From: an uncultured Eubacterium sp.
Lineage (GTDB): Bacteria > Bacillota > Clostridia > Eubacteriales > Eubacteriaceae
Length of the DNA: 5,172 bases
Assembly: GCA_902784045.1 (NCBI GenBank)
Contig: CACZTE010000035.1
Span: forward strand, 1 to 5,172
Direction: 5' to 3'
The notes beneath the pieces are model-generated. The model had not been told where the DNA came from. It ran no database searches and worked only from the letters and a program-made list of their open reading frames with translations. Below, piece after piece: positions 1-5,172 of this stretch. A program made the translations under genes and the position numbers. The number at the start of each line of letters is the position of its first letter. The first letter of the stretch is position 1.

Positions 1-628
1 TAACAAGGATAAGCGGCTTTTGGGTGAGGCGATGACGATTTCGGGGCTGGATACGCTCATCGCGATTCTCTCGGGGATTGTGATTTTTCCGGCGTGTTTC
101 GCTTTTGGGGTAGAACCGAATTCCGGACCGTCGCTGATTTTTATCACGCTGCCCAACGTGTTTAATCACATGGCTTTCGGCAATATCTGGGGGGCGTTGT
201 TTTTCCTGTTTATGAGTTTCGCGGCGCTGTCCACGGTCATCGGTGTTTTTCAAAATATTATTTCTTTCGCGACGGATTTGTTTGATGTGCCGCTTAAAAA
301 GGTATGCGCGGTCAATGCCGTGGCGATCTCGCTGCTGTCGTTGCCCTGCGCCCTGGGCTTTAATGTGCTTTCGGGTATCGCGCCTTTGGGCGTGGATACG
401 ACGATTCTGGACCTTGAAGATTTTATCGTCAGCAATAATATTCTGCCGCTGGGGGCGCTGGTGTATGTGCTCTTTGCCGTGACCAAATACGGCTGGGGCT
501 TTGACAATTTTCTTTCTGAAACCAATGCGGGTGAGGGATTAAAATTCCCGAAAAACAGTGAGTTTTATTTGAAATGGGTGCTTCCCGTTATTGTGCTGGC
601 CGTGTTTATCGGCGGGTATTTGGTGTGA
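1..628 (+). CDS. Sodium-dependent amino-acid symporter, NSS (SNF) family, C-terminal part
   Basis: The open frame enters from the left edge (first full codon at 2) and ends with TGA at 626-628, leaving about 208 residues. The start lies outside the window, so the TTG at 20 is not a real start. Visible in order are TM7 with its loop (GIVIFPACFAFG, then GPSLIFITLP), TM8, TM9 (around SLLSLPCALGF), TM10 (ILPLGALVYVLF) and TM11 (WVLPVIVLAVFIGGYLV). The TM8 stretch FAALSTVIG aligns with FAGLTSSIA of LeuT and keeps an Ala plus two hydroxyl residues at the Na2 sodium-site positions (about nt 221-235). The protein stops right after TM11, as in the 11-TM bacterial members such as Tyt1 and MhsT; LeuT has 12. 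The family couples Na+ entry to uptake of amino acids across the cytoplasmic membrane. The substrate cannot be read from this part. Family assignment is secure. Confidence 0.93.
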   Translation, partial: NKDKRLLGEAMTISGLDTLIAILSGIVIFPACFAFGVEPNSGPSLIFITLPNVFNHMAFGNIWGALFFLFMSFAALSTVIGVFQNIISFATDLFDVPLKKVCAVNAVAISLLSLPCALGFNVLSGIAPLGVDTTILDLEDFIVSNNILPLGALVYVLFAVTKYGWGFDNFLSETNAGEGLKFPKNSEFYLKWVLPVIVLAVFIGGYLV

Positions 629-668
629 GGTAAGAAGAATCTTTCGTCTTGATTTTCTCGTCTGAATC

Positions 669-727
669 TTTTTGTACCATCCGGCACAAAAACGCTATGC
701 TTTAACCAACTGTTTTATCGGTTAAGC
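669..727 (+). promoter_or_regulatory. Possible promoter/operator region with two dyads upstream of the EamA permease
   Basis: Within the 130-nt gap between the two transporters there are two inverted repeats. The first is TTTTTGT (669-675) with ACAAAAA (686-692), plus two inner C-G pairs after one mismatch. The second is TTAACC (702-707) with GGTTAA (720-725) around a 12-nt loop. A weak promoter could use TTGTAC (672-677) and TATGCT (696-701) with an 18-nt spacer, which would place the first dyad over the spacer. Neither hairpin is GC-rich with a following T-run, so this does not look like an intrinsic terminator. The call is tentative. Confidence 0.25.
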
Positions 728-740
728 AACACATGAAAAA

Positions 741-745
741 AGGAG
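741..745 (+). promoter_or_regulatory. Ribosome binding site for the EamA permease
   Basis: AGGAG, preceded by an A-run, is the only Shine-Dalgarno-like sequence near the start. It sits 13 nt before the TTG at 759, which is rather long. No in-frame ATG or GTG lies closer; the ATG at 733 is in another frame. The predicted N-terminus (MKKATLFAL...LLWST) is typical of the family, so the TTG start is accepted. Confidence 0.55.
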
Positions 746-758
746 ACAAGAAAGCGTA

Positions 759-1667
759 TTGAAAAAAGCAACACTATTCGCGTTAACGTCGGTGCTGTTA
801 TGGAGCACATTGGCGCCGGCAGTCAGCTACTGCATGCGGGAAATGAGCATGCTAATGATGCTTTGTGTGTCACTGGCGATTACAACGGTCATCTTTTTGA
901 TTGCGGCGTTCAAAACGGGCGCGTTAAAACATACGGCGGTCTACACACCCAAACGAATGCTCGGCCTGGCAGCGCTGGGGATGCTCGGCATCTTCGGTTA
1001 CATGTGCCTGTACAACACCGGCATCGGCATTCTGGGCGCCCAGGACGCTTGCGTCATCAACTACCTGTGGCCGATGCTCACGACGATTTTCGCGGTGATC
1101 ATCCTCAAAGAAAAACTGCGCGTAAGCCACATAGTCGTGCTGGTCATGGCTTTCGCGGGAACGGGCATCATCACCTTAAAAACCGGAGGCTTTCAGAGCG
1201 GAAACTTCATCGGTGTGATCTTCACTGCGGCCGGCGCCGTGTGCTATGCCCTGTTTAGCGTCCTCAATAAACGCTACGCTGAAAATGAGCTTCTCGACAT
1301 GATTGTGTACTACAGCGTCTCCACCATTGCTTCGGCGGCGGCATGCGGCCTCACCGGCGGCTTCACGCCGGTTCACGATCCCTGCACGTGGATTGCCGTC
1401 ACATGGATCGGCGTGTCCTCCGTTGCCTATCTGTTTTGGGCAAAAGCCCTGTCGGAGGGCAACGCGGCGGACGTGGCGGTGCTGGCCTATCTCACCCCGG
1501 TGCTGTCTATGATCTGGTCCATCCTCTTTTTGGGTGAAGCCTTTGATCTGCGTTCAGTGCTGGGGATGATCCTCATCATCGCCGGCTGCGCCTATCAAGG
1601 TATCACCGACAGCAGAGCGCAAAAAGCCTTGGAACAGGACACCGCGCCAAAATCCAAACGCGAGTGA
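759..1667 (+). CDS. EamA/DMT-family permease, YddG-like (putative amino-acid exporter)
   Basis: This 302-residue protein has about ten hydrophobic segments (roughly residues 5-24, 32-50, 67-87, 93-116, 122-140, 148-167, 178-200, 209-229, 235-258 and 265-284). They form two EamA repeats, and the length is normal for the drug/metabolite transporter superfamily. The first repeat contains INYLWP (100-105) before TM4's conserved LTTIFA. E. coli YddG, the aromatic amino-acid exporter, has VNYLWP at the equivalent place. The second repeat ends with the usual YLTPVLS (244-250) and a Glu at 260. The tail is charged (KSKRE). The start is TTG, chosen because the frame opens there with a family-like N-terminus and an upstream AGGAG. 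The protein should sit in the cytoplasmic membrane. Export of amino acids or related metabolites is inferred from the YddG-type motif; the actual substrate is unknown. It follows the NSS gene on the same strand after 130 nt, so co-transcription is possible but not shown. Confidence 0.9.
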   Translation: MKKATLFALTSVLLWSTLAPAVSYCMREMSMLMMLCVSLAITTVIFLIAAFKTGALKHTAVYTPKRMLGLAALGMLGIFGYMCLYNTGIGILGAQDACVINYLWPMLTTIFAVIILKEKLRVSHIVVLVMAFAGTGIITLKTGGFQSGNFIGVIFTAAGAVCYALFSVLNKRYAENELLDMIVYYSVSTIASAAACGLTGGFTPVHDPCTWIAVTWIGVSSVAYLFWAKALSEGNAADVAVLAYLTPVLSMIWSILFLGEAFDLRSVLGMILIIAGCAYQGITDSRAQKALEQDTAPKSKRE

Positions 1668-1681
1668 AGGGCAGGGCATAC

Positions 1682-1707
1682 GCTGCTGAGCAGCTTTGGC
1701 GGATTTT
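1682..1707 (+). terminator. Weak candidate terminator after the EamA gene
   Basis: GCTGC (1682-1686) and GCAGC (1690-1694) form a perfect 5-bp stem with a TGA loop, 14 nt after the stop codon. Only TTT follows directly, with TTTT further on at 1704-1707. The stem is short and the T-tract interrupted, so termination may be inefficient. Confidence 0.25.
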
Positions 1708-1741
1708 ATTTAAAAATTGATAGAAATTTCACAATTTCATG

Positions 1742-1770
1742 TTTCTTTTTAAAGGAAATCCGTATATAAT
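1742..1770 (+). promoter_or_regulatory. Promoter for the diguanylate cyclase gene
   Basis: A perfect -10 box TATAAT lies at 1765-1770 in an AT-rich stretch. With a 17-nt spacer the -35 position is TTTCTT (1742-1747), a weak match to TTGACA. Transcription would begin near 1777, giving a leader of about 46 nt before the AGGAGG-preceded ATG at 1823. This argues against translation starting upstream at 1739. Confidence 0.55.
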
Positions 1771-1807
1771 AAATAAGAATGAAATACTTTTTCATAAGAA
1801 TTCCCGC

Positions 1808-1813
1808 AGGAGG
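1808..1813 (+). promoter_or_regulatory. Ribosome binding site that fixes the cyclase start
   Basis: A full AGGAGG lies 9 nt before the ATG at 1823. The in-frame ATG at 1739 has no Shine-Dalgarno sequence and lies upstream of the TATAAT box, so 1823 is preferred. Confidence 0.85.
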
Positions 1814-1822
1814 GTCGAAAAA

Positions 1823-3022
1823 ATGCCGATATCGGATATCATCAACAACATATCCGCCTACGCGATGACAAATATCGCCATGAACATCATCGCGATGTTT
1901 TTGGTGGTCGTTATTTTTGTTGTCCGAAGACGCGTGTTTGGCGCCGATCCCATTGAGAATTCACTGTTTTCCACACTGTTGGTTTTCCTTTTCTTTTCAA
2001 GCACGGGTGAAGTTTTTGATCACTTGCTGATTGGCAATCCCGGAGAGGCCGTCCACATTGCGTTGAGCGCTGTGTCCGCTGTCATCTATATCAGCAATGT
2101 TATGTTTGCCTTTGTCTGGGCCGTCTATGTGGATTTTAAGCTCCATCAAAAATGGGAATGGACAAGCCTGCGCAAAAAGCTACTCATCATCCCCGTTGTC
2201 ATCGCCCTCATTGCCTATGTCGTTAACATTTTTGTTCCCATTGTTTACGTCATTACACCGGACAATGTCAGGGTGCATCTGCCCCTTATTTTCATAACGT
2301 ACATCGCTTTGTACGGTTATCCGATCTACGCGTTCATCGACTATCTCATTTACCGCGTCAAAGAAAAACGCTACTTTTTCTTCCCGATGGAGGCCTTTCT
2401 CATCCCCGCGGCTATCGGCATTGCCTTCGAGGCGGTGACCGCCGTGTTTTACACCACGTGGATTGGCGTGGTCATTGCGATTAACGCCGTTTTTTTGAGC
2501 CTGCAAAGTGAAAAAACATTCATTGATAGTTTGACTGGGCTCTACAACAGGGAATACTTCAACAGCATGCTTTCCAAACTGGGAAACGGACGGGATGATT
2601 ACAGCGCCGGCATTATGCTCGACCTCAATGATTTTAAAGCGATTAACGATACTCTGGGCCATCACACCGGCGATCAGGCGCTGAGCGACGTGGGAAACAT
2701 TCTCATCGAAACCCTGCCCAAAAAAACATTCGCTGCCCGATACGGCGGCGATGAATTCATGATTTTGATTCATCACGACCATGACGGGCAGTTGGAGCAA
2801 ATCGCGTTCGACATCGACAACGCCTTCAAAACCTTTAACGAGAACGCGGGCAGGCCCTATAACATCCAGTATTCCATCGGTATGGCCCGGTTTAGTCCTG
2901 AGCGATTCGCCAATCCCGAAGCCTTCATCAGAGAACTGGACGAAAAAATGTATCAATCCAAAGAAGCTTATCACAGACAAAAGGGAAACTGTCGGACAGT
3001 CGACAAGGCGACGGACGTATGA
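1823..3022 (+). CDS. Membrane-bound diguanylate cyclase (7-TM sensor plus GGDEF domain)
   Basis: The protein has 399 residues. About seven hydrophobic segments (roughly 17-35, 48-70, 78-103, 119-144, 152-177, 185-205 and 210-228) form an N-terminal membrane module of unknown ligand. A GGDEF domain follows from about residue 230 to 390. It starts with DSLTGLYNR (235-243), carries the metal/substrate stretch DLNDFKAINDTLGH (267-280), the intact active-site motif GGDEF (308-312), and ends with SIGMARF and the helix DEKMYQSK. All catalytic landmarks of an active enzyme making cyclic di-GMP from two GTP are present. The RxxD inhibitory I-site, which normally ends six residues before GGDEF, is missing: that position reads PKKT. 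No EAL or HD-GYP domain is fused. The start at 1823 is chosen for its AGGAGG; an in-frame extension to 1739 exists but lacks support. The gene looks monocistronic, with its own promoter and a strong terminator. Enzyme class is secure; the sensed signal is unknown. Confidence 0.93.
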   Translation: MPISDIINNISAYAMTNIAMNIIAMFLVVVIFVVRRRVFGADPIENSLFSTLLVFLFFSSTGEVFDHLLIGNPGEAVHIALSAVSAVIYISNVMFAFVWAVYVDFKLHQKWEWTSLRKKLLIIPVVIALIAYVVNIFVPIVYVITPDNVRVHLPLIFITYIALYGYPIYAFIDYLIYRVKEKRYFFFPMEAFLIPAAIGIAFEAVTAVFYTTWIGVVIAINAVFLSLQSEKTFIDSLTGLYNREYFNSMLSKLGNGRDDYSAGIMLDLNDFKAINDTLGHHTGDQALSDVGNILIETLPKKTFAARYGGDEFMILIHHDHDGQLEQIAFDIDNAFKTFNENAGRPYNIQYSIGMARFSPERFANPEAFIRELDEKMYQSKEAYHRQKGNCRTVDKATDV

Positions 3023-3062
3023 CGGACTATCGCGACAAATAAACCCATAAATAAGAAAAAAC

Positions 3063-3088
3063 AAAACCGGTATCATGCCGGTTTTTTT
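3063..3088 (+). terminator. Rho-independent terminator of the cyclase gene
   Basis: AAAACCGGTA (3063-3072) pairs with TGCCGGTTTT (3076-3085), including one T-G wobble, around a TCA loop. The run of seven T at 3082-3088 partly overlaps the stem. It lies 40 nt after the stop codon and is a textbook intrinsic terminator. Confidence 0.9.
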
Positions 3089-3220
3089 GATGTTTGGGCG
3101 AAGCGTCGAAAATATGAGACGCGAAAACGCTCTGTCAATCTCGTCCGAAAAGGCATCGTTGTAAAAAATGCAACACTATTTATATAAATCAATATACAAA
3201 AGCTTAAAAGAATCTGAAAA

Positions 3221-3247
3221 TTAGCACTCGTCTATTGACAGTGCTAA
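3221..3247 (+). promoter_or_regulatory. CIRCE operator (HrcA repressor binding site)
   Basis: The sequence is TTAGCACTC, nine spacer bases, then CAGTGCTAA. This matches the CIRCE consensus TTAGCACTC-N9-GAGTGCTAA in 17 of 18 arm bases; the only mismatch is the first base of the right arm. The element overlaps the -35 box of the Hsp20 promoter, so bound HrcA would block RNA polymerase. HrcA itself is not in the window. The stretch 3089-3220 upstream holds no gene; it is AT-rich towards its end. Confidence 0.95.
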
Positions 3248-3263
3248 CAAATCGGGCTATAAT
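3235..3263 (+). promoter_or_regulatory. Consensus SigA promoter of the Hsp20 gene
   Basis: Both hexamers are perfect: TTGACA (3235-3240) and TATAAT (3258-3263), with an ideal 17-nt spacer. The AT-rich stretch upstream could act as an UP element. Transcription should start near 3268-3271. Such a strong promoter under CIRCE control fits a gene held off by a repressor and released on heat or folding stress. Confidence 0.93.
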
Positions 3264-3268
3264 AACCA

Positions 3269-3345
3269 TGTCATCAGAAATGAGACACCCAATCGAAGAT
3301 CCCATCCATCGATGACAAATATATATCAACCTTAAACCAAGGAGG
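3269..3345 (+). promoter_or_regulatory. Structured 5' leader and ribosome binding site of Hsp20
   Basis: The predicted leader is about 83 nt. At its very 5' end TGTC (3269-3272) can pair with GACA (3284-3287), or TCAT (3271-3274) with ATGA (3280-3283). Near the start codon CCTT (3330-3333) can pair with AAGG (3339-3342), which is part of the strong AAGGAGG Shine-Dalgarno (3339-3345) 7 nt before the ATG. The ribosome binding site is certain; folding was judged by eye only. Confidence 0.5.
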
Positions 3346-3352
3346 CACTAAA

Positions 3353-3790
3353 ATGTTACCTAGTGTATTCGGAGAAAACGTATTTGATCAATTAATCAAT
3401 CCTTCAACTACCCGCGACTTTTTCAGTCATGATTTCGGAAGTCACAAAGTCAACTTGATGAAAACCGATGTCAAAGAAAATGACGAAGCTTACGAAATGT
3501 CTATTGACCTTCCCGGCTATCAAAAAGATGATATTGATATCCAGTTTGACAAAGGCATGCTAAGCATCACCGCGAAACGCAGCGACGCCAAAGACGAAAA
3601 AGACGAAGATGGCAAGTTCATCCGCAGAGAACGTTATTACGGCAGTTGCACCCGTCAATTCTATGTGGGCGATACCGTTAGGAAAGATGATATCAAAGCC
3701 AATATGAAAGACGGCGTGCTGGCGCTCACCATCCCCAAAAAAGGCACCGCTGAAATCGAAGAATCCAAACGTATTTTAATCGGTGAATAA
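3353..3790 (+). CDS. Small heat-shock protein, Hsp20/alpha-crystallin family
   Basis: This 145-residue protein is an ATP-independent holdase that binds unfolding proteins in the cytoplasm and hands them to DnaK or ClpB-type refolding machines. A short N-terminal arm (about 1-32, rich in Phe) precedes the alpha-crystallin domain (about 33-130), with the early LPGY (53-56) of the conserved DLPG stretch and the signature GVLALTIPK (121-129). The C-terminal tail carries the IXI anchoring motif as ILI (141-143), which docks onto a neighbouring dimer during oligomer assembly. The length matches the 15-18 kDa clostridial Hsp18-type proteins. The ATG at 3353 has AAGGAGG at ideal spacing. Control is by a consensus promoter overlapped by a CIRCE operator, so HrcA repression is predicted. 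The gene has flanking terminators on both sides and is probably transcribed alone. Codon use is AT-richer than that of the two transporters, consistent with high expression. Confidence 0.97.
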   Translation: MLPSVFGENVFDQLINPSTTRDFFSHDFGSHKVNLMKTDVKENDEAYEMSIDLPGYQKDDIDIQFDKGMLSITAKRSDAKDEKDEDGKFIRRERYYGSCTRQFYVGDTVRKDDIKANMKDGVLALTIPKKGTAEIEESKRILIGE

Positions 3791-3892
3791 GCGTTCGGTC
3801 TAAATCACCATCCCTTTTAATCCGAGGGTTTTTGCCCGAGGTTTACATAAATGACACTATCATCGTCATCTGAATTCTATCCCCCTCCATTG

Positions 3893-3917
3893 CCCCGTTT
3901 GAAAAACGGGGTTTTTT
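3893..3917 (+). terminator. Rho-independent terminator after Hsp20
   Basis: CCCCGTTT (3893-3900) and AAACGGGG (3904-3911) form a perfect 8-bp stem with a GAA loop, followed by six T (3912-3917). It lies about 100 nt after the Hsp20 stop and upstream of the biotin ligase promoter. The 3791-3892 stretch between stop and hairpin shows no further gene. Confidence 0.92.
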
Positions 3918-3948
3918 CATAGGAAAAGCCGAAGCAGCGTGCGCGTTG

Positions 3949-3957
3949 TGATATAAT
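3949..3957 (+). promoter_or_regulatory. Extended -10 promoter of the biotin ligase gene
   Basis: TGATATAAT is a perfect extended -10 element (TG, one base, TATAAT at 3952-3957). The -35 position at 17-nt spacing (CCGAAG) is poor, which the extended -10 can compensate for. Transcription would start near 3964, giving a leader of only about 20 nt. Confidence 0.7.
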
Positions 3958-3986
3958 GAAAAAATCATTAAAGAAAGAGTGTGAGC

Positions 3987-4781
3987 GTGAAAGAATTAAT
4001 AAATGAGCAAACCACAGAGCAAAAAGTAAAAGCTTATCTCGGCACGAATGTCGATGAGGAAAAGCTATATTTTTATCAAAGCGTTTCTTCGACCAATCAA
4101 ACAGCGAAGGAAATGGCGCTTAAAGGGGCGCCGGAGGGTTGTTTTGTCATCACGGACGCGCAAACCGGCGGCCGAGGCAGAGGCAATAACCGTTTTTATT
4201 CGCCGGTAGGCGGCATTTATCTCTCGGCGATTTATCGTGAAAACGGCGAGAGTTTATTGGCGGATTATCTCACCGTGGCGGGTTGCGCCGTAACAGCCCA
4301 GGCTATCGAGAAGATAACCGGTGTCGATTGTGGTATCAAATGGGTCAACGATCTTTTTGCACGCGAGAAAAAAGTGTGCGGTATTTTAGCGGAAAGTGTT
4401 TTTCGAGGAAAGACCCGGTATATGATTTTGGGCGTTGGTATCAATCTTTTTATGCCGGCAGACGGTTTTCCGAAGGATTTGCCCCGGGCGGGAGCTGTCC
4501 TTGATACGCCGCCGGACGGCGATTTGCGAGCAAGGCTCATTGCCGAAATGATTGACGGACTCACACTTTTGGGAAGAGAAAAGGATTTTAGCGTTTACGT
4601 CAAAACATATCGCGAACGTTCTATGATTATCGGCAAAGATGTGATTGTGACAGACGGTGATGAACGCGTCCGCGGCATCGTGCGCGGCTTTGACGATTAC
4701 GGGCATCTCATTCTGATGAAAAAAGGACAGCGGCGGGTCATCAGATCGGGAACGCTTAGACTTGCTGATGAAAAAGAATAA
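3987..4781 (+). CDS. birA: Biotin--[acetyl-CoA-carboxylase] ligase, group I (no DNA-binding domain)
   Basis: The enzyme activates biotin to biotinyl-AMP and attaches it to the target lysine of biotin carrier proteins such as the acetyl-CoA carboxylase BCCP. Landmarks in the 264-residue version are SVSSTNQTAK (33-42), the biotinyl-AMP loop region starting GGRGRGNN (61-68) and ending in FYSP, KWVNDLF (118-124), KKVCGIL (128-134) with the lysine equivalent to E. coli Lys183, GVGINL (149-154), and a C-terminal SH3-like domain (about 215-260). Only some 25 residues precede the catalytic domain. The N-terminal winged-helix of repressor-type BirA is therefore absent, and it should not regulate biotin genes directly. 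GTG at 3987 is chosen because AAAGAG (3974-3979) sits 7 nt upstream; GTG at 3981 in the same frame is possible but too close to that site. The glycine-arginine loop is unusual after its first four residues. Function is well supported. Confidence 0.94.
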   Translation: MKELINEQTTEQKVKAYLGTNVDEEKLYFYQSVSSTNQTAKEMALKGAPEGCFVITDAQTGGRGRGNNRFYSPVGGIYLSAIYRENGESLLADYLTVAGCAVTAQAIEKITGVDCGIKWVNDLFAREKKVCGILAESVFRGKTRYMILGVGINLFMPADGFPKDLPRAGAVLDTPPDGDLRARLIAEMIDGLTLLGREKDFSVYVKTYRERSMIIGKDVIVTDGDERVRGIVRGFDDYGHLILMKKGQRRVIRSGTLRLADEKE

Positions 4782-4806
4782 ATTTTCCGCGTTGTCCGAA
4801 ATTGCG

Positions 4807-4834
4807 AAAAAAACCGGAAGGCAAACCCTTCCGG
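4807..4834 (-). terminator. Terminator between the convergent genes, strongest on the minus strand
   Basis: CCGGAAGG (4814-4821) and CCTTCCGG (4827-4834) form a perfect 8-bp stem with a 5-nt loop. Read on the minus strand, the stem is followed by seven T (complement of A at 4807-4813), so it is a good terminator for the ABC ATPase gene. On the plus strand only CCTTT follows, so it may also stop biotin ligase transcripts, less efficiently. Confidence 0.88.
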
Positions 4835-4849
4835 CCTTTAAAACAAATA

Positions 4850-5172
4850 TCAATCTTTGTTGCTTAAGCTGTTGACAAAATCACGGGTACGGTCATGTTT
4901 GGGATGCTCGAAAATGTCTTCGGGCGTTCCTTCCTCTAAAACGATGCCGTCGTTCATGAAGAGAATTTTGTTGGCGACACCCCGGGCAAAGCCCATTTCA
5001 TGGGTGACCACCAGCATGGTCATATGTTCTTCGGCAAGCTCCTGCATAACAGACAGGACTTCGCCGGTCAGCTCGGGATCCAGCGCCGAGGTCGGCTCGT
5101 CAAAGAGCAGCACATCAGGCTCCATCATCAGGGCGCGGGCGATGGCTACACGCTGTTTTTCACCGCCGGACA
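4850..5172 (-). CDS. Polar amino-acid ABC transporter ATP-binding protein, C-terminal part
   Basis: The gene runs leftwards and is cut by the right edge, leaving about 107 residues and a TGA stop (complement of 4850-4852). The visible part begins inside the ABC signature (SGGEKQRVAIARAL; the preceding Leu would be outside), then Walker B with the catalytic Glu (VLLFDEPTSALDPE), the D-loop, and the H-loop His in VTHEMGFAR. The pattern DEPTSALDPE plus VTHEMGFAR and the ending GTPEDIFEHP is characteristic of the GlnQ/HisP/ArtP group, which powers uptake of polar amino acids with a permease and a binding protein. Those partners are not in the window and would be expected to the right. The Walker A half is missing only because of the window edge. 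The substrate cannot be decided from this half. It converges on the biotin ligase gene with a shared hairpin between. Confidence 0.95.
   Translation of the reverse strand, partial: SGGEKQRVAIARALMMEPDVLLFDEPTSALDPELTGEVLSVMQELAEEHMTMLVVTHEMGFARGVANKILFMNDGIVLEEGTPEDIFEHPKHDRTRDFVNSLSNKD

Noticed and set aside
644..670. Imperfect tandem repeat around TCGTCT in the gap after the NSS gene
   Set aside because: Only six or seven identical bases with a 14-nt period in a T-rich stretch, which is not distinguishable from chance.
629..758. Possible riboswitch or T-box leader before the EamA permease
   Set aside because: The gap is only 130 nt, no T-box motif or conserved riboswitch core was seen, and no terminator/antiterminator pair is evident.
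2180..3076. A 298-codon open frame on the minus strand opposite the cyclase gene
   Set aside because: It is antisense to a clear GGDEF coding sequence, begins inside the terminator hairpin, has no recognisable domain and reads as an artefact of codon bias.
3103..3122. GCGTC/GACGC inverted repeat just after the cyclase terminator
   Set aside because: Five base pairs around a 10-nt loop, no T-run and no nearby promoter elements; no function can be supported.
3822..3841. CCGAGG direct repeat with GGG/CCC around TTTTTG after the Hsp20 stop
   Set aside because: Only three base pairs can form, so it is not a hairpin terminator; the real one is at 3893-3917. The six-base repeat can be chance.
3851..3869. 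ATGAC/GTCAT inverted repeat upstream of the Hsp20 terminator
   Set aside because: A short AT-rich 5-bp stem with a 9-nt loop in a non-coding tail; no support for a regulatory role.

Overview
The window looks like chromosome from a low-to-mid GC Gram-positive bacterium, most likely a Clostridia/Eubacteriales-type Firmicute. The support is a near-perfect CIRCE operator, SigA-type TATAAT promoters, strong AGGAGG ribosome binding sites, a biotin ligase without a DNA-binding domain, and a 7-TM GGDEF protein. The taxon is an inference from style only. No mobile element, CRISPR array, rRNA or tRNA was seen.

Layout. Positions 1-628 (+) hold the C-terminal half of a sodium:neurotransmitter symporter (NSS) family transporter. 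After a 130-nt gap, 759-1667 (+) encodes a 10-TM EamA/DMT permease resembling the YddG aromatic amino-acid exporters. Next, 1823-3022 (+) encodes a membrane diguanylate cyclase with its own promoter and a strong terminator at 3063-3088. The gap 3089-3352 carries the control region of a small heat-shock protein: a CIRCE operator overlapping the -35 box of a consensus promoter, followed by an 83-nt leader with small hairpins. The Hsp20 gene is at 3353-3790 (+), with a terminator at 3893-3917. A biotin-protein ligase follows at 3987-4781 (+), driven by an extended -10 promoter. Converging on it from the right edge is the C-terminal part of a polar amino-acid ABC transporter ATPase (complement of 4850-5172), with a terminator hairpin between the two genes.

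How they relate. The genes mostly form single-gene units with their own promoters and terminators. The only functional theme is amino-acid transport: NSS symporter, YddG-like exporter and GlnQ-like ATPase. The cyclase, the chaperone and the biotin ligase appear unrelated to each other.

I found no convincing undescribed system. The points most worth checking are the CIRCE control of Hsp20 and its leader structure, the missing I-site of the cyclase, the altered biotinyl-AMP loop of the biotin ligase, and a start-codon correction for the cyclase.
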